Numbered from the stretch's first letter, positions 19,176-30,780 are shown. The stretch is 64,000 bases of DNA from Bacteroides sp. 519 (GCF_010500955.1 NZ_QVMJ01000004.1:1-64000), one strand, 5' to 3'. A program made the numbers and translations. The notes: a model not told the origin generated them from the sequence alone.

Positions 19176-19730
19176 TTACTTAGCACCGGCTGATTTACCA
19201 GACTTTCTGCGAATAACTTCGCCAACAAACTTAACACCTTTACCTTTATATGGCTCAGGTTTACGGAAAGAACGTATTTTAGAGCAAACTTGTCCAAGTA
19301 GTTGCTTATCGCAAGATTCCAGAATAATAAGAGGGTTCTTATTTCTTTCAGACTTTGTTTCAACCTTAATTTCAGATGGTAACTGAATAAAGATAGGGTG
19401 AGTAAAACCAAGCGAGAGTTCAATAATGTTTCCATTATTAGCGGCACGGTAACCTACACCAACCAATTCCAATTCTTTTTTATATCCTTCCGATACACCT
19501 ACAACCATGTTGTTGATAAGTGAACGGTACAATCCGTGAAATGCACGTTCTTGTTTATCGTCGCTGTTACGACTTAAAGTAACCTGTCCGTTTTCAATTT
19601 CAACTTTAATCAGCGGGTTTACCTGCTGAGTCATTTCTCCTTTCGGACCTTTTACTGTTACTACATCATCTTTGAAGCTCACAGTAACACCAGCGGGTAT
19701 ACTAATGGGTAATTTTCCTATTCTTGACAT
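19176..19730 (-). CDS. rplF: 50S ribosomal protein L6 (uL6)
   Basis: 184 residues, two homologous beta-alpha domains. It starts MSRIGKLPISIPAGV and ends with the signature PEPYKGKGVKF and a basic tail. It sits near the factor-binding site of the 50S. Confidence 0.98.
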   Translation of the reverse strand: MSRIGKLPISIPAGVTVSFKDDVVTVKGPKGEMTQQVNPLIKVEIENGQVTLSRNSDDKQERAFHGLYRSLINNMVVGVSEGYKKELELVGVGYRAANNGNIIELSLGFTHPIFIQLPSEIKVETKSERNKNPLIILESCDKQLLGQVCSKIRSFRKPEPYKGKGVKFVGEVIRRKSGKSAGAK

Positions 19731-19747
19731 TACAAATCCTCCTTACA

Positions 19748-20143
19748 TTAATATACATAACACAACACTTCACCACCAATCTTCAAGTCGGCAGCTTCTT
19801 TGTCTGTCATTACACCTTTGGAAGTAGATATTATTGCAATACCTAAACCATTAATTACTCGCGGCATATCTTTATATCCGGTATACTTACGTAAACCCGG
19901 AGTAGATATTCTTTGAAGTTTTTTGATAGCATTAACTTTGTTAACTGTATCATACTTCAAAGCAATTTTGATGGTTCCTTGAGGACCATCTTCTACAAAC
20001 TTATAATTCAGAATGTAGCCCTTTTCAAAAAGAATCTTAGTGATTTCTTTTTTCAAGTTCGAGGCAGGAACTTCTACCACTCTGTGCTTTGCCTGAATGG
20101 CGTTCCTCAACCTGGTCAAATAATCTGCTATTGGATCAGTCAT
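19748..20143 (-). CDS. rpsH: 30S ribosomal protein S8 (uS8)
   Basis: 131 residues with DPIADYLTRLRNA at the start and GLGIAIISTSKGVMTD plus GGEVLCYVY at the end, the conserved 16S helix-21 binding region. In E. coli S8 represses the spc operon; whether it does so here is not visible. Confidence 0.98.
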   Translation of the reverse strand: MTDPIADYLTRLRNAIQAKHRVVEVPASNLKKEITKILFEKGYILNYKFVEDGPQGTIKIALKYDTVNKVNAIKKLQRISTPGLRKYTGYKDMPRVINGLGIAIISTSKGVMTDKEAADLKIGGEVLCYVY

Positions 20144-20197
20144 ATAATAAATAATTAAATTAATCAGGACTTCCCTGACAATATTTAAAAAAATAAA

Positions 20198-20467
20198 CTA
20201 CCAGCTTGCTTTCTTAACACCTGGAATAAGCCCGTTAGATGCCATTTCGCGGAACTGAATTCTGGAAATACCGAACTGACGGATATATCCTTTCGGACGA
20301 CCAGTCAGTTTGCAACGGTTGTGCAAGCGCACAGGCGATGCATTTTTAGGTATTGCCTGTAAAGCTTCGTAATCTCCTTCAGCTTTCAGTTTAGCTCTTT
20401 TCTCGGCATATTTGGCTACTAATTTGGCTCTCTTTACTTCGCGAGCCTTCATTGATTCCTTTGCCAT
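20198..20467 (-). CDS. rpsN: 30S ribosomal protein S14 (uS14), long zinc-free form
   Basis: 89 residues, the long type without the CxxC...CxxC zinc ribbon. The conserved core is [20 protein letters not shown]. It is on the 30S head. A 54-base spacer separates it from rpsH. Confidence 0.97.
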   Translation of the reverse strand: MAKESMKAREVKRAKLVAKYAEKRAKLKAEGDYEALQAIPKNASPVRLHNRCKLTGRPKGYIRQFGISRIQFREMASNGLIPGVKKASW

Positions 20468-20473
20468 ACTATA

Positions 20474-21031
20474 TTAGTCTTTTTTAATATTCTTAAAAGG
20501 TAAACCAAATTCTTTCAATAAAGCATACCCTTCTTCATCTGTTTGCGCAGAAGTTACAAAGGTAATATTCATTCCTAAGATTCTTGTTATACTATCGATA
20601 TTAATTTCAGGAAAAATGATTTGTTCCTGAATACCGAGTGTATAATTACCTCTTCCGTCAAATTTACTTTCGATACCTTTGAAGTCGCGGATACGAGGCA
20701 AAGCAACACGTACCAGTTTTTCCAGGAATTCGTACATTCTTTCGCGACGTAAAGTTACCATCACACCGATTGGCATTTTCTTACGAAGCTTGAAGTTTGA
20801 AATATCTTTCTTAGAAACTGTAGCAACAGCTTTCTGTCCGGTAATAGTTGTCATTTCGTTGATTGCAACTTCAATTATTTTCTTGTCGGCAGTAGCCATA
20901 CCTAATCCTTGATTGATAACAATCTTTTTCAGTACAGGTACCTGCATTGCCGATGTATACTCAAACTGAGATTTTAATGCAGGAACAATACGTTCTGCAT
21001 ATTCTTTCTTAAGGCTTGCAGTATTACTCAT
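20474..21031 (-). CDS. rplE: 50S ribosomal protein L5 (uL5)
   Basis: 185 residues with [14 protein letters not shown] near the N-terminus, [19 protein letters not shown] and FPEINIDSI. It contacts 5S rRNA and the P-site tRNA. Its ATG shares one base with the rplX stop (TAATG), so translation is coupled. Confidence 0.98.
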   Translation of the reverse strand: MSNTASLKKEYAERIVPALKSQFEYTSAMQVPVLKKIVINQGLGMATADKKIIEVAINEMTTITGQKAVATVSKKDISNFKLRKKMPIGVMVTLRRERMYEFLEKLVRVALPRIRDFKGIESKFDGRGNYTLGIQEQIIFPEINIDSITRILGMNITFVTSAQTDEEGYALLKEFGLPFKNIKKD

Positions 21032-21351
21032 TAGTTAATCTCCTTCCCTGATTTTTTAGCATAACGTACTGTTTTTCCATCAGCATCTTTTTTGCGTCCG
21101 ATGCGTGTTGGCTTATCTGTATCCGGATCGATAGGATTCAGATTAGAAATATGAATAGAGGCTTCTTGCTCTATTCTACCTCCTTGCGGATGTTTTGCAT
21201 TAGGTTTGGTACTTTTGGTTACCATATTAATGCCTTCAACAATAGCACGTTGTTCTTTCACGAGAACTTTTAAAACACGACCGGTTTTACCTTTGTCCTC
21301 ACCAGCATTTACGTATACTGTATCGCCTTTTTTAATATGTAATTTACTCAT
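21031..21351 (-). CDS. rplX: 50S ribosomal protein L24 (uL24)
   Basis: 106 residues with a KOW motif ([21 protein letters not shown]) at residues 8-28. It starts 50S assembly at the 5' end of 23S rRNA. Its stop overlaps the start of rplE by one base. Confidence 0.98.
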   Translation of the reverse strand: MSKLHIKKGDTVYVNAGEDKGKTGRVLKVLVKEQRAIVEGINMVTKSTKPNAKHPQGGRIEQEASIHISNLNPIDPDTDKPTRIGRKKDADGKTVRYAKKSGKEIN

Positions 21352-21371
21352 TACTTAAATCTTTTACAAAA

Positions 21372-21737
21372 TTAAAGTACCTCAGGCGCTAGTGACACCA
21401 CTTTCATGTTAGTAGCGCGAAGTTCTCTTGCTACCGGACCGAAAATACGACTACCTCTAATCTCACCTGCGTTGTTCAACAACACACAGGCATTATCATC
21501 AAAACGAATGTAAGAACCGTCGGCACGACGAATTTCTTTCTTAGTACGTACGATCAGAGCCTTAGACACTGTACCTTTTTTAATATCACTTGAAGGGATT
21601 ACACTTTTTACTGAAACGACAATAACATCCCCTACCGAAGCGTAACGACGACCTGTACCTCCTAAAACACGGATACACAATGCCTCTTTAGCTCCACTAT
21701 TATCACATACTGTGAGTCTGGATTCTACTTGTATCAT
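21372..21737 (-). CDS. rplN: 50S ribosomal protein L14 (uL14)
   Basis: 121 residues, beginning [20 protein letters not shown], with the conserved [14 protein letters not shown] near the end. It lies at the subunit interface (bridge B8). It is two bases downstream of rpsQ. Confidence 0.98.
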   Translation of the reverse strand: MIQVESRLTVCDNSGAKEALCIRVLGGTGRRYASVGDVIVVSVKSVIPSSDIKKGTVSKALIVRTKKEIRRADGSYIRFDDNACVLLNNAGEIRGSRIFGPVARELRATNMKVVSLAPEVL

Positions 21738-21739
21738 AA

Positions 21740-21997
21740 TTACTTAGCTCTTTCAATTACTTCTACTAATCTCCATCTCTTAGTCTTGCTCAAAGGACGA
21801 GTTTCCATGATGCGTACAGTATCTCCTATATTGCAATCGTTCTTTTCGTCGTGAGCATGGTACTTCTTCGTTTTGCTAACGAATTTACCATACATGGGGT
21901 GTTTTTCTTTAAACTTAGCAGCAACGGTAATTGTTTTTTCCATTTTGTTGCTAACTACAACCCCTATTCTTTCTTTTCTTAAATTTCTTGCTTCCAT
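21740..21997 (-). CDS. rpsQ: 30S ribosomal protein S17 (uS17)
   Basis: 85 residues, OB fold with [17 protein letters not shown] and [20 protein letters not shown]. The start [12 protein letters not shown] at 21997 matches Bacteroides; a start four codons upstream would overlap rpmC. Confidence 0.97.
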   Translation of the reverse strand: MEARNLRKERIGVVVSNKMEKTITVAAKFKEKHPMYGKFVSKTKKYHAHDEKNDCNIGDTVRIMETRPLSKTKRWRLVEVIERAK

Positions 21998-22005
21998 CAA
22001 GCCAA

Positions 22006-22203
22006 TCATTTATTGTTAAGTTCTCTTTCGCGTAATTCTGTTTTCATACGCGCGATAGTCCTGCGTAATTGTTTAATCTTGCTAGGATTATCTAAAGGAG
22101 AAATAGAATGATTTAAAATCATGTGGTCGTAATTTACCACTTCTGCTTCTATTCTTTCTGCCAAATCAGCAGTAGACATTTCTCTTATTTCTGCAATTTT
22201 CAT
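22006..22203 (-). CDS. rpmC: 50S ribosomal protein L29 (uL29)
   Basis: 65 residues, a two-helix protein ([20 protein letters not shown] ... [16 protein letters not shown]). It is near the peptide exit tunnel, next to L23. Spacing is 5 bases to rplP and 8 to rpsQ. Confidence 0.97.
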   Translation of the reverse strand: MKIAEIREMSTADLAERIEAEVVNYDHMILNHSISPLDNPSKIKQLRRTIARMKTELRERELNNK

Positions 22204-22208
22204 AACAC

Positions 22209-22643
22209 TTACGCATTTTGATTTTGCATATCATAGTCGCGACGCACAACAAACTTAGTTGTTACAGGAAGCTTTTGAGCTGCTAAGCGCAATGCTTCTT
22301 TTGCGATTTCGTATGATACACCTTCAACTTCAATAATAATTCTACCCGGAGTGATTGGAGCCACAAATCCTTCTGGCGATCCCTTACCCTTACCCATACG
22401 CACTTCGGCAGGCTTCTTGGTAATTGGTTTATCGGGAAATATACGTATCCAGATTTGTCCTTGACGTTGCATATATCTTGTTACAGCAATACGAGCTGCT
22501 TCAATTTGTCTACCGGTAATCCACTTGCTTTGCAGAGATTTTATTCCAAAAGAACCGAAAGCCAGCTGATTGCCTCTTTGGGCATTGCCTTTCATACGGC
22601 CCTTTTGTTGTCTTCTGAATTTTGTCTTTTTCGGTTGTAACAT
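22209..22643 (-). CDS. rplP: 50S ribosomal protein L16 (uL16)
   Basis: 144 residues, beginning [20 protein letters not shown], with [20 protein letters not shown] and [10 protein letters not shown]. It helps place A-site tRNA at the peptidyl transferase centre. It follows rpsC after 22 bases. Confidence 0.98.
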   Translation of the reverse strand: MLQPKKTKFRRQQKGRMKGNAQRGNQLAFGSFGIKSLQSKWITGRQIEAARIAVTRYMQRQGQIWIRIFPDKPITKKPAEVRMGKGKGSPEGFVAPITPGRIIIEVEGVSYEIAKEALRLAAQKLPVTTKFVVRRDYDMQNQNA

Positions 22644-22665
22644 GATTCCTAAAATTCAAATTCGA

Positions 22666-23403
22666 TTAACGATTGTTATTTTTCTTTCTTTTGAAGTTCT
22701 TTCCGCCGCCATCTCCGCGATTGTTTCCACCACGACCAGCATCTTTGCTTTGTGTAAAGTTAGGAGTTAAATCTCTCTTACCAAACACTTCACCTCTACA
22801 AATCCACACTTTGATACCAAGCAAACCAACTTTAGTCAACGCTTCGGCATGACAGTAGTCGATATCTGCTCTAAAAGTATGCAACGGAGTTCTTCCTTCT
22901 TTGTACATTTCAGAACGGGCCATTTCAGCTCCATTCAAACGTCCTGAAATTTGAATTTTAATACCTTCAGCACCCATACGCATTGTGTTTGCGATAGCCA
23001 TTTTAATGGCACGGCGATAGGCAATTTTACCTTCTACCTGACGGGCGATGTTGTTTGCAACGATCACTGCATCAAGTTCTGGTCTTTTCACTTCAAAAAT
23101 GTTGATTTGAATATCTTTATCGGTAATCTTCTTCAACTCTTCTTTCAACTTGTCAACTTCTTGACCACCTTTACCGATAATGATTCCGGGGCGAGAAGTA
23201 CAAACAGTAATAGTGACAAGCTTCAAAGTACGTTCGATTACGATTCTTGATACACTAGCTTTAGCCAAACGCGCGTTTAAGTATTTGCGGATTTTGCTAT
23301 CTTCAAGTAATGCATCACCATAATCGTTTCCACCATACCAGTTAGAATCCCAACCTCTGATGATTCCTAAACGGTTACTTATTGGATTAACTTTCTGTCC
23401 CAT
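22666..23403 (-). CDS. rpsC: 30S ribosomal protein S3 (uS3)
   Basis: 245 residues. It has a KH domain with [16 protein letters not shown] (about 75-90), then the C-terminal S3 domain ([20 protein letters not shown]). A Gly/Asn/Lys-rich tail lengthens it compared with E. coli. It is at the mRNA entrance and has helicase function there in other bacteria. It lies two bases after rplV. Confidence 0.98.
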   Translation of the reverse strand: MGQKVNPISNRLGIIRGWDSNWYGGNDYGDALLEDSKIRKYLNARLAKASVSRIVIERTLKLVTITVCTSRPGIIIGKGGQEVDKLKEELKKITDKDIQINIFEVKRPELDAVIVANNIARQVEGKIAYRRAIKMAIANTMRMGAEGIKIQISGRLNGAEMARSEMYKEGRTPLHTFRADIDYCHAEALTKVGLLGIKVWICRGEVFGKRDLTPNFTQSKDAGRGGNNRGDGGGKNFKRKKNNNR

Positions 23404-23405
23404 GC

Positions 23406-23816
23406 TTAATTCTGTTCTTCATTATTACTTTTAGTACCAACGAACAAAGTTACGTGATTTGAACGTTTGCGAATTCTATATCCTCTTCCTTGTGGGGCTG
23501 GTCTCATTCTTTTAAGCATAGCACCACCATCAACAAAAATTTTAGTCACAAACAACTCACCGCTTTCAGCTTTACGTTCGTTTTTCTGCTCCCAGTTAGC
23601 AATTGCCGAGCGGAGTAATTTTTCCACTCTTGCAGAAGCTTCCTTAGAAGAAAACTTCAAAACACCAAGTGCTCTGTTTACTTCCATTCCGCGGATCATG
23701 TCAGCCACGAGACGCATCTTACGGGGGGAAGTAGGCACATTTTGCAGTTTTGCAAAATACATGGTTTTAAGGGCCTCTTTTCTTTTTTCGGCCGATATTC
23801 TTTTTCTTGCTCCCAT
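23406..23816 (-). CDS. rplV: 50S ribosomal protein L22 (uL22)
   Basis: 136 residues with [18 protein letters not shown] and the tunnel hairpin [20 protein letters not shown], which lines the exit tunnel near the macrolide site. It follows rpsS after 35 bases. Confidence 0.98.
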   Translation of the reverse strand: MGARKRISAEKRKEALKTMYFAKLQNVPTSPRKMRLVADMIRGMEVNRALGVLKFSSKEASARVEKLLRSAIANWEQKNERKAESGELFVTKIFVDGGAMLKRMRPAPQGRGYRIRKRSNHVTLFVGTKSNNEEQN

Positions 23817-23851
23817 TATATTTTTTACTTTATTATTTCAGATGAATTCCC

Positions 23852-24121
23852 TTATCTTTTTTTGTTACCGGAGTGACCTCTGAAAGTACGTGTTGGTGCA
23901 AACTCGCCCAACTTGTGTCCTACCATATTTTCGGTAACATAAACAGGAATAAATTTATTTCCGTTGTGAACTGCAACTGTATGCCCTACAAAATCAGGGG
24001 ATATCATTGAAGCTCTAGCCCAAGTCTTAACGACAGATTTCTTGCCCGATTCATTCATGGCAAGAATCTTCTTTTCAAGCTTTACATTAATGTATGGACC
24101 TTTTTTTAATGAACGACTCAT
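23852..24121 (-). CDS. rpsS: 30S ribosomal protein S19 (uS19)
   Basis: 89 residues, beginning [19 protein letters not shown], with [18 protein letters not shown]. It is on the 30S head and forms a complex with S13. It is 20 bases downstream of rplB. Confidence 0.98.
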   Translation of the reverse strand: MSRSLKKGPYINVKLEKKILAMNESGKKSVVKTWARASMISPDFVGHTVAVHNGNKFIPVYVTENMVGHKLGEFAPTRTFRGHSGNKKR

Positions 24122-24141
24122 AATTTACTCAATTAATCAGA

Positions 24142-24966
<825 letters not shown>

Positions 24967-24970
24967 TTTT

Positions 24971-25261
24971 TTAAATATTGCTATAGAAGTCTATCGTGTC
25001 GCCTTCTTTCAATGTTACTATCGCTTTTTTGTAAGCATTCGTTCTACCATCAATGATACCACTACGAGTATAGCGACGTTTGCTCTTACCCTGGTATTTC
25101 ATTGTGTTTACATCAACCACTGTAACATTATAAAGGGCTTCAATTTCTTTCTTAATTTCAAGTTTGTTAGCACCTGGACGCACGATAAAACCGAAACGAT
25201 TTAACTTTTCGGTTATATTTGTCATTTTTTCAGTAACCAACGGTTTAATTATAATTCCCAT
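24971..25261 (-). CDS. rplW: 50S ribosomal protein L23 (uL23)
   Basis: 96 residues with [11 protein letters not shown] and [20 protein letters not shown]. It docks trigger factor and SRP at the exit tunnel. It is encoded three bases after rplD. Confidence 0.98.
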   Translation of the reverse strand: MGIIIKPLVTEKMTNITEKLNRFGFIVRPGANKLEIKKEIEALYNVTVVDVNTMKYQGKSKRRYTRSGIIDGRTNAYKKAIVTLKEGDTIDFYSNI

Positions 25262-25264
25262 TGT

Positions 25265-25903
25265 TTAAGCCTCCTTATTACTTAAGATATTGTCAATTGC
25301 CGAAAGAGCACTTTCGGTAAGCACTAACACTCCAGCATCCAATACTCTGTAAGTATTTAATCCTGAAACAGTTTGCACGCTGGCACTCTTTAAGTTACGA
25401 GCCGACAAATATACGTTTTTATTTGATTCTGATAAAATTACAAGTAGCTTTTTGTCAGAAACTTTAAGATTTTTTGCCATTGAGATAAACTCCTTTGTTC
25501 TAGGAGCTTCGAAGTTGAAGTCTTCAACTACTACAATTGCGTTATCTTTTGCTTTGTAAGCCAAAGCCGATTTTCTGGCAAGAGCTTTTACTTTTTTATT
25601 CAGTTTAAAAGAGTAGTCTCTTGGTTTAGGACCGAATACACGACCCCCACCTACTAATACCGGTGAGTTGATATCACCACGACGAGCACCACCGCCACCT
25701 TTCTGACGTCCGAGCTTGCGTGTTGAACCACTTATTTCACTTCTTTCTTTTGACTTATGAGTACCCTGACGCTGGTTAGCCATAAACTGTTTTACGTCTA
25801 AGTAAATAGCGTGGTCGTTAGGCTCAATTCCGAAGATTGATTCGTTTAACGTAATCTTTCTCCCAGTGTCTTCACCTTTAATGTTATATACGTTAACTTC
25901 CAT
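25265..25903 (-). CDS. rplD: 50S ribosomal protein L4 (uL4)
   Basis: 212 residues with the tunnel loop [20 protein letters not shown] (about 60-79) and [16 protein letters not shown]. It shapes the exit tunnel with L22; in E. coli it also controls the S10 operon. It starts with a one-base overlap with the rplC stop. Confidence 0.98.
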   Translation of the reverse strand: MEVNVYNIKGEDTGRKITLNESIFGIEPNDHAIYLDVKQFMANQRQGTHKSKERSEISGSTRKLGRQKGGGGARRGDINSPVLVGGGRVFGPKPRDYSFKLNKKVKALARKSALAYKAKDNAIVVVEDFNFEAPRTKEFISMAKNLKVSDKKLLVILSESNKNVYLSARNLKSASVQTVSGLNTYRVLDAGVLVLTESALSAIDNILSNKEA

Positions 25904-26520
25904 TATTTCTCAATTATAACGATTGAACCTTTGCAACCCGGGATAGAACCTTTGATCAATAGAAGGTTGTGTTCCGCAATTACTTTTAATACCTTCAGGT
26001 TTTGAACAGTTACTCTGTCGCCACCCATTTGTCCGCCCATGCGCATTCCTTTGAATACTTTTGCTGGGTACGAACAAGCACCGATAGAACCCGGTTTACG
26101 AGCACGATTGTGCTGACCGTGTGTAGTTTGACCTACACCACCAAAGCCATGTCTTTTAACAACCCCTTGGAAACCCTTACCTTTCGATGTACCAACAACA
26201 TCAACAAACGTTGCATCGTTGAACAACTCAACTGTAACGGTATCGCCCAAGTTAAGCTCACTCTCAAATTCTTTGAACTCGGCCAAGTGTCTCTTTGGTG
26301 TTACTCCTGCTTTCTTAAAGTGTCCAAGTAAAGGTTTAGTTGTGTGCTTTTCCTTTTTGTCTTGGAAACCTAATTGAACGGCTTCATAACCATCGTTTTC
26401 GATAGTTTTAACCTGAGTAACAACACAAGGACCTACTTCGATAACAGTGCATGGTACGTTTTTACCATCGGCACTGAATACGGATGTCATTCCGATTTTC
26501 TTTCCTAATAATCCTGGCAT
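25903..26520 (-). CDS. rplC: 50S ribosomal protein L3 (uL3)
   Basis: 205 residues with the loop [19 protein letters not shown] that reaches the peptidyl transferase centre, and [19 protein letters not shown]. It is an early 50S assembly protein. It is separated from rpsJ by 148 bases that hold a repeat hairpin. Confidence 0.98.
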   Translation of the reverse strand: MPGLLGKKIGMTSVFSADGKNVPCTVIEVGPCVVTQVKTIENDGYEAVQLGFQDKKEKHTTKPLLGHFKKAGVTPKRHLAEFKEFESELNLGDTVTVELFNDATFVDVVGTSKGKGFQGVVKRHGFGGVGQTTHGQHNRARKPGSIGACSYPAKVFKGMRMGGQMGGDRVTVQNLKVLKVIAEHNLLLIKGSIPGCKGSIVIIEK

Positions 26521-26532
26521 TTCACTTTTTTT

Positions 26533-26668
26533 TAGTTATGAGTTTTAAGTTATGAGTAAGTTCTCAATACTCTCCACTCTTCAAATAATTATTCTCTTTA
26601 CTAGAAACAAGATTACGAATTAAATGCTACGAAGTACTCATAACTCATAACTCGTAACTCATTACTAT
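26533..26668. repeat. Short-repeat hairpin element between rpsJ and rplC
   Basis: The left arm has AGTTATGAGT twice (26533-26558). The right arm (26635-26664) has ACTCATAACTCATAACTCG and ACTCATTAC, so the arms pair while the middle is unrelated AT-rich sequence. It fills the whole spacer inside the S10 operon. Confidence 0.8.
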
Positions 26669-26974
26669 TTAAACTTTGATTTCAACTTCTACACCGCTAG
26701 GCAATTCCAGTTTCATCAATGCATCAACAGTTTTAGCTGTTGAGCTATAGATGTCGATCAATCTTTTGTACGAAGATAGTTCGAATTGCTCACGCGATTT
26801 TTTGTTCACGAAGGTTGAACGGTTTACTGTAAAAATACGTTTGTGTGTTGGAAGTGGAATTGGACCACTAACGATAGCGCCTGTAGCTTTTACAGTTCTT
26901 ACGATTTTTTCGGCCGATTTATCAACCAGGTTGTGATCGTAAGATTTCAGTTTGATTCTGATTTTCTGACTCAT
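26669..26974 (-). CDS. rpsJ: 30S ribosomal protein S10 (uS10, NusE)
   Basis: 101 residues, [20 protein letters not shown], with the loop [17 protein letters not shown]. It is in the 30S head and, with NusB, in antitermination complexes. It is the first gene of the S10 group, 81 bases after fusA. Confidence 0.98.
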   Translation of the reverse strand: MSQKIRIKLKSYDHNLVDKSAEKIVRTVKATGAIVSGPIPLPTHKRIFTVNRSTFVNKKSREQFELSSYKRLIDIYSSTAKTVDALMKLELPSGVEVEIKV

Positions 26975-27008
26975 CTTTATTTATTTATGATTTAACAATA
27001 TACGATTT

Positions 27009-27048
27009 AAGCCTATGGATTAAGAGTCATTCGCTAATCCATAGGCTT
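27009..27048. terminator. Strong stem-loop between fusA and rpsJ
   Basis: AAGCCTATGGATTA (27009-27022) pairs perfectly over 14 bp with 27035-27048, with a 12-base loop. In the direction of transcription it is followed by AAATCG rather than a T tract. It is therefore more likely a partial terminator, a processing site or a 3'-end stabiliser than a full stop. Confidence 0.6.
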
Positions 27049-27055
27049 TATGTTT

Positions 27056-29173
27056 TTACAACAGATCTGTTCTGCCTTTTACTTCCTCAAGCACTGCCTT
27101 AGCAATTGACTGAGAAACTTGTGCATGATGATCGTAAGTCATTGATGATGTTGCACGACCCGAAGTAATTGTACGGAGTGCGGTTACATAACCAAACATT
27201 TCGGCCAGTGGCACCATCGCTTTCACGATTCTAGCACCCGAGCGGCTCGATTCCATACCTTCAACCTGTCCGCGACGTTTGTTCAAGTCACCAATAACAT
27301 CCCCCATGCTTTCTTCAGGAGTAACTACCTCAAGTTTCATGATAGGTTCCATCAATACCGGACCTGCTTTAGCACAAGCGTTTTTGTAAGCTTGGATAGC
27401 ACAGATTTCGAACGAAAGTTGGTCAGAGTCAACCGCATGGAAAGATCCATCGATCAATCTTACTTTCAACGAATCGAGAGGATATCCGGCCAACACACCG
27501 TTTTTCATTGCAGTAACAAAACCTTTTTGTACCGATGGGATAAATTCTTTAGGAATGTTACCACCTTTTACTTCGTCAACGAATTGCAATCCGCCTTGAG
27601 TAAAGTCAGCATCAACCGGTCCAACTTCAACAATGATATCGGCAAACTTACCACGACCTCCGGATTGTTTTTTGTACACTTCGCGAAGATTGATATTTTT
27701 GGTAATTGCTTCTTTGTAGTTAACCTGTGGACGACCTTGGTTACACTCAACTTTGAACTCACGTTTCAAACGGTCGATAATGATATCAAGGTGAAGCTCA
27801 CCCATACCCGAAATAACTGTTTGACCCGATTGTTCGTCGGTTTTAACTGTAAATGTTGGGTCTTCTTCAGCCAGTTTAGCTAAACCGTTAGCCAGTTTAT
27901 CCATATCTTTCTGAGTTTTAGGCTCAACAGCGATACCGATTACCGGATCGGGGAAGTCCATAGATTCCAGAATAATTGGAGCGTTTTCGTCGCAAAGTGT
28001 ATCACCTGTACGGATATCTTTGAAACCAACACCTGCACCAATATCACCGGCACCAATTACTTCAACTGGGTTTTGTTTGTTCGAGTGCATTTGGAAGATA
28101 CGCGACACACGTTCTTTTTTACCCGAGCGTGCATTGAATACGTACGAACCTGCATCTATTTTACCCGAGTATACACGGAAGAAAGTTAAACGACCAACAT
28201 AAGGGTCGGTAGCAATTTTAAATGCTAAAGCTGCTGTTTTATCTTCTTCGTCGGGTTGTCTAACAACCTCTTCGCCAGTATTTGGGTTAGTACCTGTTAC
28301 GCTACCTGTATCTAATGGCGATGGCAAGAATGCACAAGCATAGTCGAGCAATGTTTGTACACCTTTATTTTTGAATGAAGAACCGCACAACATTGGTACG
28401 ATAGCCATCTGGATAGTTGCATTACGAAGCGCGCGCAGGATTTCTTCTTCGGTGATTGTTGAAGGATCATCGAAGTATTTTTCCATTAACGAATCGTCGT
28501 AATCAGCTACCGATTCAAGCATTTTGTCTCTCCACTCTTCGCACTCAGCAAGTAGGTTAGCTGGTATATCTTCAACAGAGTAGTCGGCCCCCATTGTTTC
28601 ATCGTGCCAAAGGATAGCTTTCATTTTGATAAGGTCAACAACACCTTTGAAAGTTTCTTCTGCACCGATAGGCACAACAATAGGACATGGATTTGCACCA
28701 AGTACGTCTTTCATCTGACGAACCACTTCGAAGAAGTCAGCTCCCGAGCGGTCCATTTTGTTCACGTAGCCAATACGTGGAACATTATATTTATCAGCCT
28801 GGCGCCATACTGTTTCCGATTGTGGTTCAACACCACCTACAGCACAGTAAGTAGCAACAGCACCATCGAGTACACGTAACGAACGCTCTACTTCAACAGT
28901 AAAGTCAACGTGTCCCGGAGTGTCAATCAAGTTAATTTTGTAAGTGTTACCATCGTATTTCCAACGGGTAGTTGTAGCAGCCGATGTAATAGTGATACCA
29001 CGTTCTTGTTCCTGAGCCATCCAGTCCATTGTAGCAGTACCATCGTGAGTTTCACCAATTTTGTGAGTCAACCCGGTATAGAACAGGATACGTTCGGAAG
29101 TTGTTGTTTTTCCGGCATCGATGTGAGCCATGATACCGATATTACGAGTTAAATGTAAATCTTGCTTTGCCAT
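27056..29173 (-). CDS. fusA: Elongation factor G
   Basis: 705-residue translocase GTPase. G1 is AHIDAGKTT (residues 16-24), G3 DTPGHVDFT and G4 NKMD; domains II to V follow with the GSFHAVDS loop of domain IV. It moves tRNA and mRNA after each peptide bond. It is in the str position between rpsG and rpsJ; tuf is not here but at 34604. Confidence 0.98.
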   Translation of the reverse strand: MAKQDLHLTRNIGIMAHIDAGKTTTSERILFYTGLTHKIGETHDGTATMDWMAQEQERGITITSAATTTRWKYDGNTYKINLIDTPGHVDFTVEVERSLRVLDGAVATYCAVGGVEPQSETVWRQADKYNVPRIGYVNKMDRSGADFFEVVRQMKDVLGANPCPIVVPIGAEETFKGVVDLIKMKAILWHDETMGADYSVEDIPANLLAECEEWRDKMLESVADYDDSLMEKYFDDPSTITEEEILRALRNATIQMAIVPMLCGSSFKNKGVQTLLDYACAFLPSPLDTGSVTGTNPNTGEEVVRQPDEEDKTAALAFKIATDPYVGRLTFFRVYSGKIDAGSYVFNARSGKKERVSRIFQMHSNKQNPVEVIGAGDIGAGVGFKDIRTGDTLCDENAPIILESMDFPDPVIGIAVEPKTQKDMDKLANGLAKLAEEDPTFTVKTDEQSGQTVISGMGELHLDIIIDRLKREFKVECNQGRPQVNYKEAITKNINLREVYKKQSGGRGKFADIIVEVGPVDADFTQGGLQFVDEVKGGNIPKEFIPSVQKGFVTAMKNGVLAGYPLDSLKVRLIDGSFHAVDSDQLSFEICAIQAYKNACAKAGPVLMEPIMKLEVVTPEESMGDVIGDLNKRRGQVEGMESSRSGARIVKAMVPLAEMFGYVTALRTITSGRATSSMTYDHHAQVSQSIAKAVLEEVKGRTDLL

Positions 29174-29218
29174 TTTTAAATTCTTATCTTTTTATTTGAT
29201 CTGTTTTTCGGTTTGGTA

Positions 29219-29695
29219 TTAGAATCTAAAATGTGCAAATGCTCTGTTGGCTTCGGCCATTCTATGCATATCTTCCTTACGTTTGAATGCACCGCCTTGC
29301 TCATTGAATGCGTCGATAATTTCGGCAGCAAGTTTATCGGCCATTGTTTTACCACCTCTTTTGCGAGCGTAAAGGATAAGGTTTTTCATCGAAACCGATT
29401 CTTTACGATCCGGACGGATTTCGGTTGGTACCTGAAATGTAGCACCCCCTACACGGCGTGATTTTACTTCGACCTGTGGAGTTACATTGTCGAGTGCTTT
29501 TTTCCAAATTTCGAGAGATGATTTTTCTTCGTTAGGAAGTTTTCTCTTTACCTGCTCCAAAGCAGCATAGAAGATTTCGTAAGAAAGGTTCTTTTTGCCA
29601 TCATACATCAAATGGTTTACAAATTTAGAAACCTTTTGATCGTTAAATACGGGATCCGGAAGGATCACACGTTTTTTTGGTTTTGCTTTTCTCAT
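29219..29695 (-). CDS. rpsG: 30S ribosomal protein S7 (uS7)
   Basis: 158 residues from [15 protein letters not shown], with [20 protein letters not shown] and FAHFRF at the end. The start at 29695 fits the family; an in-frame start four codons earlier is less likely. It starts assembly of the 30S head. It is 45 bases upstream of fusA. Confidence 0.97.
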   Translation of the reverse strand: MRKAKPKKRVILPDPVFNDQKVSKFVNHLMYDGKKNLSYEIFYAALEQVKRKLPNEEKSSLEIWKKALDNVTPQVEVKSRRVGGATFQVPTEIRPDRKESVSMKNLILYARKRGGKTMADKLAAEIIDAFNEQGGAFKRKEDMHRMAEANRAFAHFRF

Positions 29696-29802
29696 TTGTT
29701 TGAACAATAATGTTTTTGTCTCTGGCTGTGATTTTTATGTCTTCAACTCTCCCACCGGAGGGTTTACTCAACCTTGGTAATCCAAGTCCAACAAACTAAA
29801 AC

Positions 29803-29906
29803 GGGTTATTTTAAGTATTTGAGTTAGGTAGAGTAGTTGAGTCAGGTAGAGTTCGTGAGTACTTCTTTACCTCACTTTACCTCCTTTTACCTCACTTCTT
29901 TACTTT
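29803..29906. repeat. Short-repeat element between rpsL and rpsG
   Basis: The left part carries GAGTTAGGTAGAGTAG and GAGTCAGGTAGAG. The right part (29865-29895) is a 31-base run of CTTTACCTC-type units that is identical to 35848-35878 after tuf. The arms pair only roughly. It occupies most of the 214-base spacer. Confidence 0.75.
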
Positions 29907-29909
29907 TCC

Positions 29910-30323
29910 TTACTTTTTCTTTCCTTTAGCTGCAGCTGCTGGTGCTTGTCCTGGTTTTGGACGCTTAGCTCCATATTTCGAACGTCTTTGTGTACGTCCG
30001 GCTACACCTGCTGTATCTAAAGTTCCACGTACAATGTGATAACGTACCCCTGGAAGGTCTTTCACACGACCACCACGCACCAACACAATTGAGTGCTCTT
30101 GCAAGTTGTGGCCTTCTCCCGGGATGTACGAGTTAACTTCCTTTTGGTTGGTTAAACGTACACGAGCCACTTTACGCATTGCCGAGTTAGGTTTTTTAGG
30201 TGTTGTTGTGTACACCCTTACACAAACTCCGCGTCTCTGAGGGCATGAATCCAATGCCGGAGACTTACTTTTCTCCGTCAAAACGGTACGCCCTTTTCTT
30301 ACTAATTGCTGAATTGTAGGCAT
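29910..30323 (-). CDS. rpsL: 30S ribosomal protein S12 (uS12)
   Basis: 137 residues with [18 protein letters not shown] and [15 protein letters not shown]. Both lysines that are altered in streptomycin-resistant mutants of other bacteria (K43 and K88 in E. coli) are present. The Ala/Lys-rich tail ([11 protein letters not shown]) is an extra. It is the first gene of the str-S10-spc-alpha series. Confidence 0.98.
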   Translation of the reverse strand: MPTIQQLVRKGRTVLTEKSKSPALDSCPQRRGVCVRVYTTTPKKPNSAMRKVARVRLTNQKEVNSYIPGEGHNLQEHSIVLVRGGRVKDLPGVRYHIVRGTLDTAGVAGRTQRRSKYGAKRPKPGQAPAAAAKGKKK

Positions 30324-30390
30324 TTTTAATGTTTTTTTAGTTGTTATATATTTATTTACAATATTATTCGCAAGTATGCATTTCGGGCTG

Positions 30391-30421
30391 CAAAGTTACG
30401 AATAATATTTTAATATTCAAC
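30391..30421 (-). promoter_or_regulatory. Promoter of the rpsL ribosomal transcript
   Basis: The minus strand reads GTTG (30421-30418), 19 bases, then TAACTTTG (30398-30391), matching TTTG-N19/21-TAnnTTTG with one mismatch. It lies about 68 bases before the rpsL ATG. Confidence 0.65.
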
Positions 30422-30705
30422 TAAATGCCTGTTTTTTTAAAACACGAAACGTAAAGGACGAAACAACAGCAGCAGTTTCTTTTTTATATTTTTCTTCTGT
30501 TGTTATATGTTCTGTTCTATTCTGTTATATTCTATTATATTAGTTAAACCACCGTTGGCTTTTTTTGCAGCGGTTTGTTCACTTTTTCGTATCGGCAAAC
30601 AGCGCCTACATTATACCCATTGTAGCAAATGGCAGAGTTTCGTGTTGAATTATCGAACTTGTTAAAAAGTTCTAACTCCGACGCTACCAAGTTGTGTTTA
30701 ACACT

Positions 30706-30780
30706 TTTTGAATGCAAATTGAATGTTGTTTCGATGCAAATCGAACACTGCATTGATGTAAATCGAACACAGTTTTGATG
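30706..30780. repeat. Degenerate array of about 23 bp, GATGyAAATCGAACAC type
   Basis: Three imperfect copies follow each other: GAATGCAAATTGAATG, CGATGCAAATCGAACACTG and TTGATGTAAATCGAACACAG, with a partial fourth (TTGATG). The period is 23-24 bases. Confidence 0.65.

Noticed and set aside
23467..23883. 138-codon plus-strand frame over rplV and rpsS
   Set aside because: It is antisense to two ribosomal protein genes with perfect family matches.
30544..30753. 69-codon frame on the minus strand upstream of rpsL
   Set aside because: It overlaps the degenerate 23-bp repeats, has no ribosome binding site or promoter, and its composition is spacer-like.
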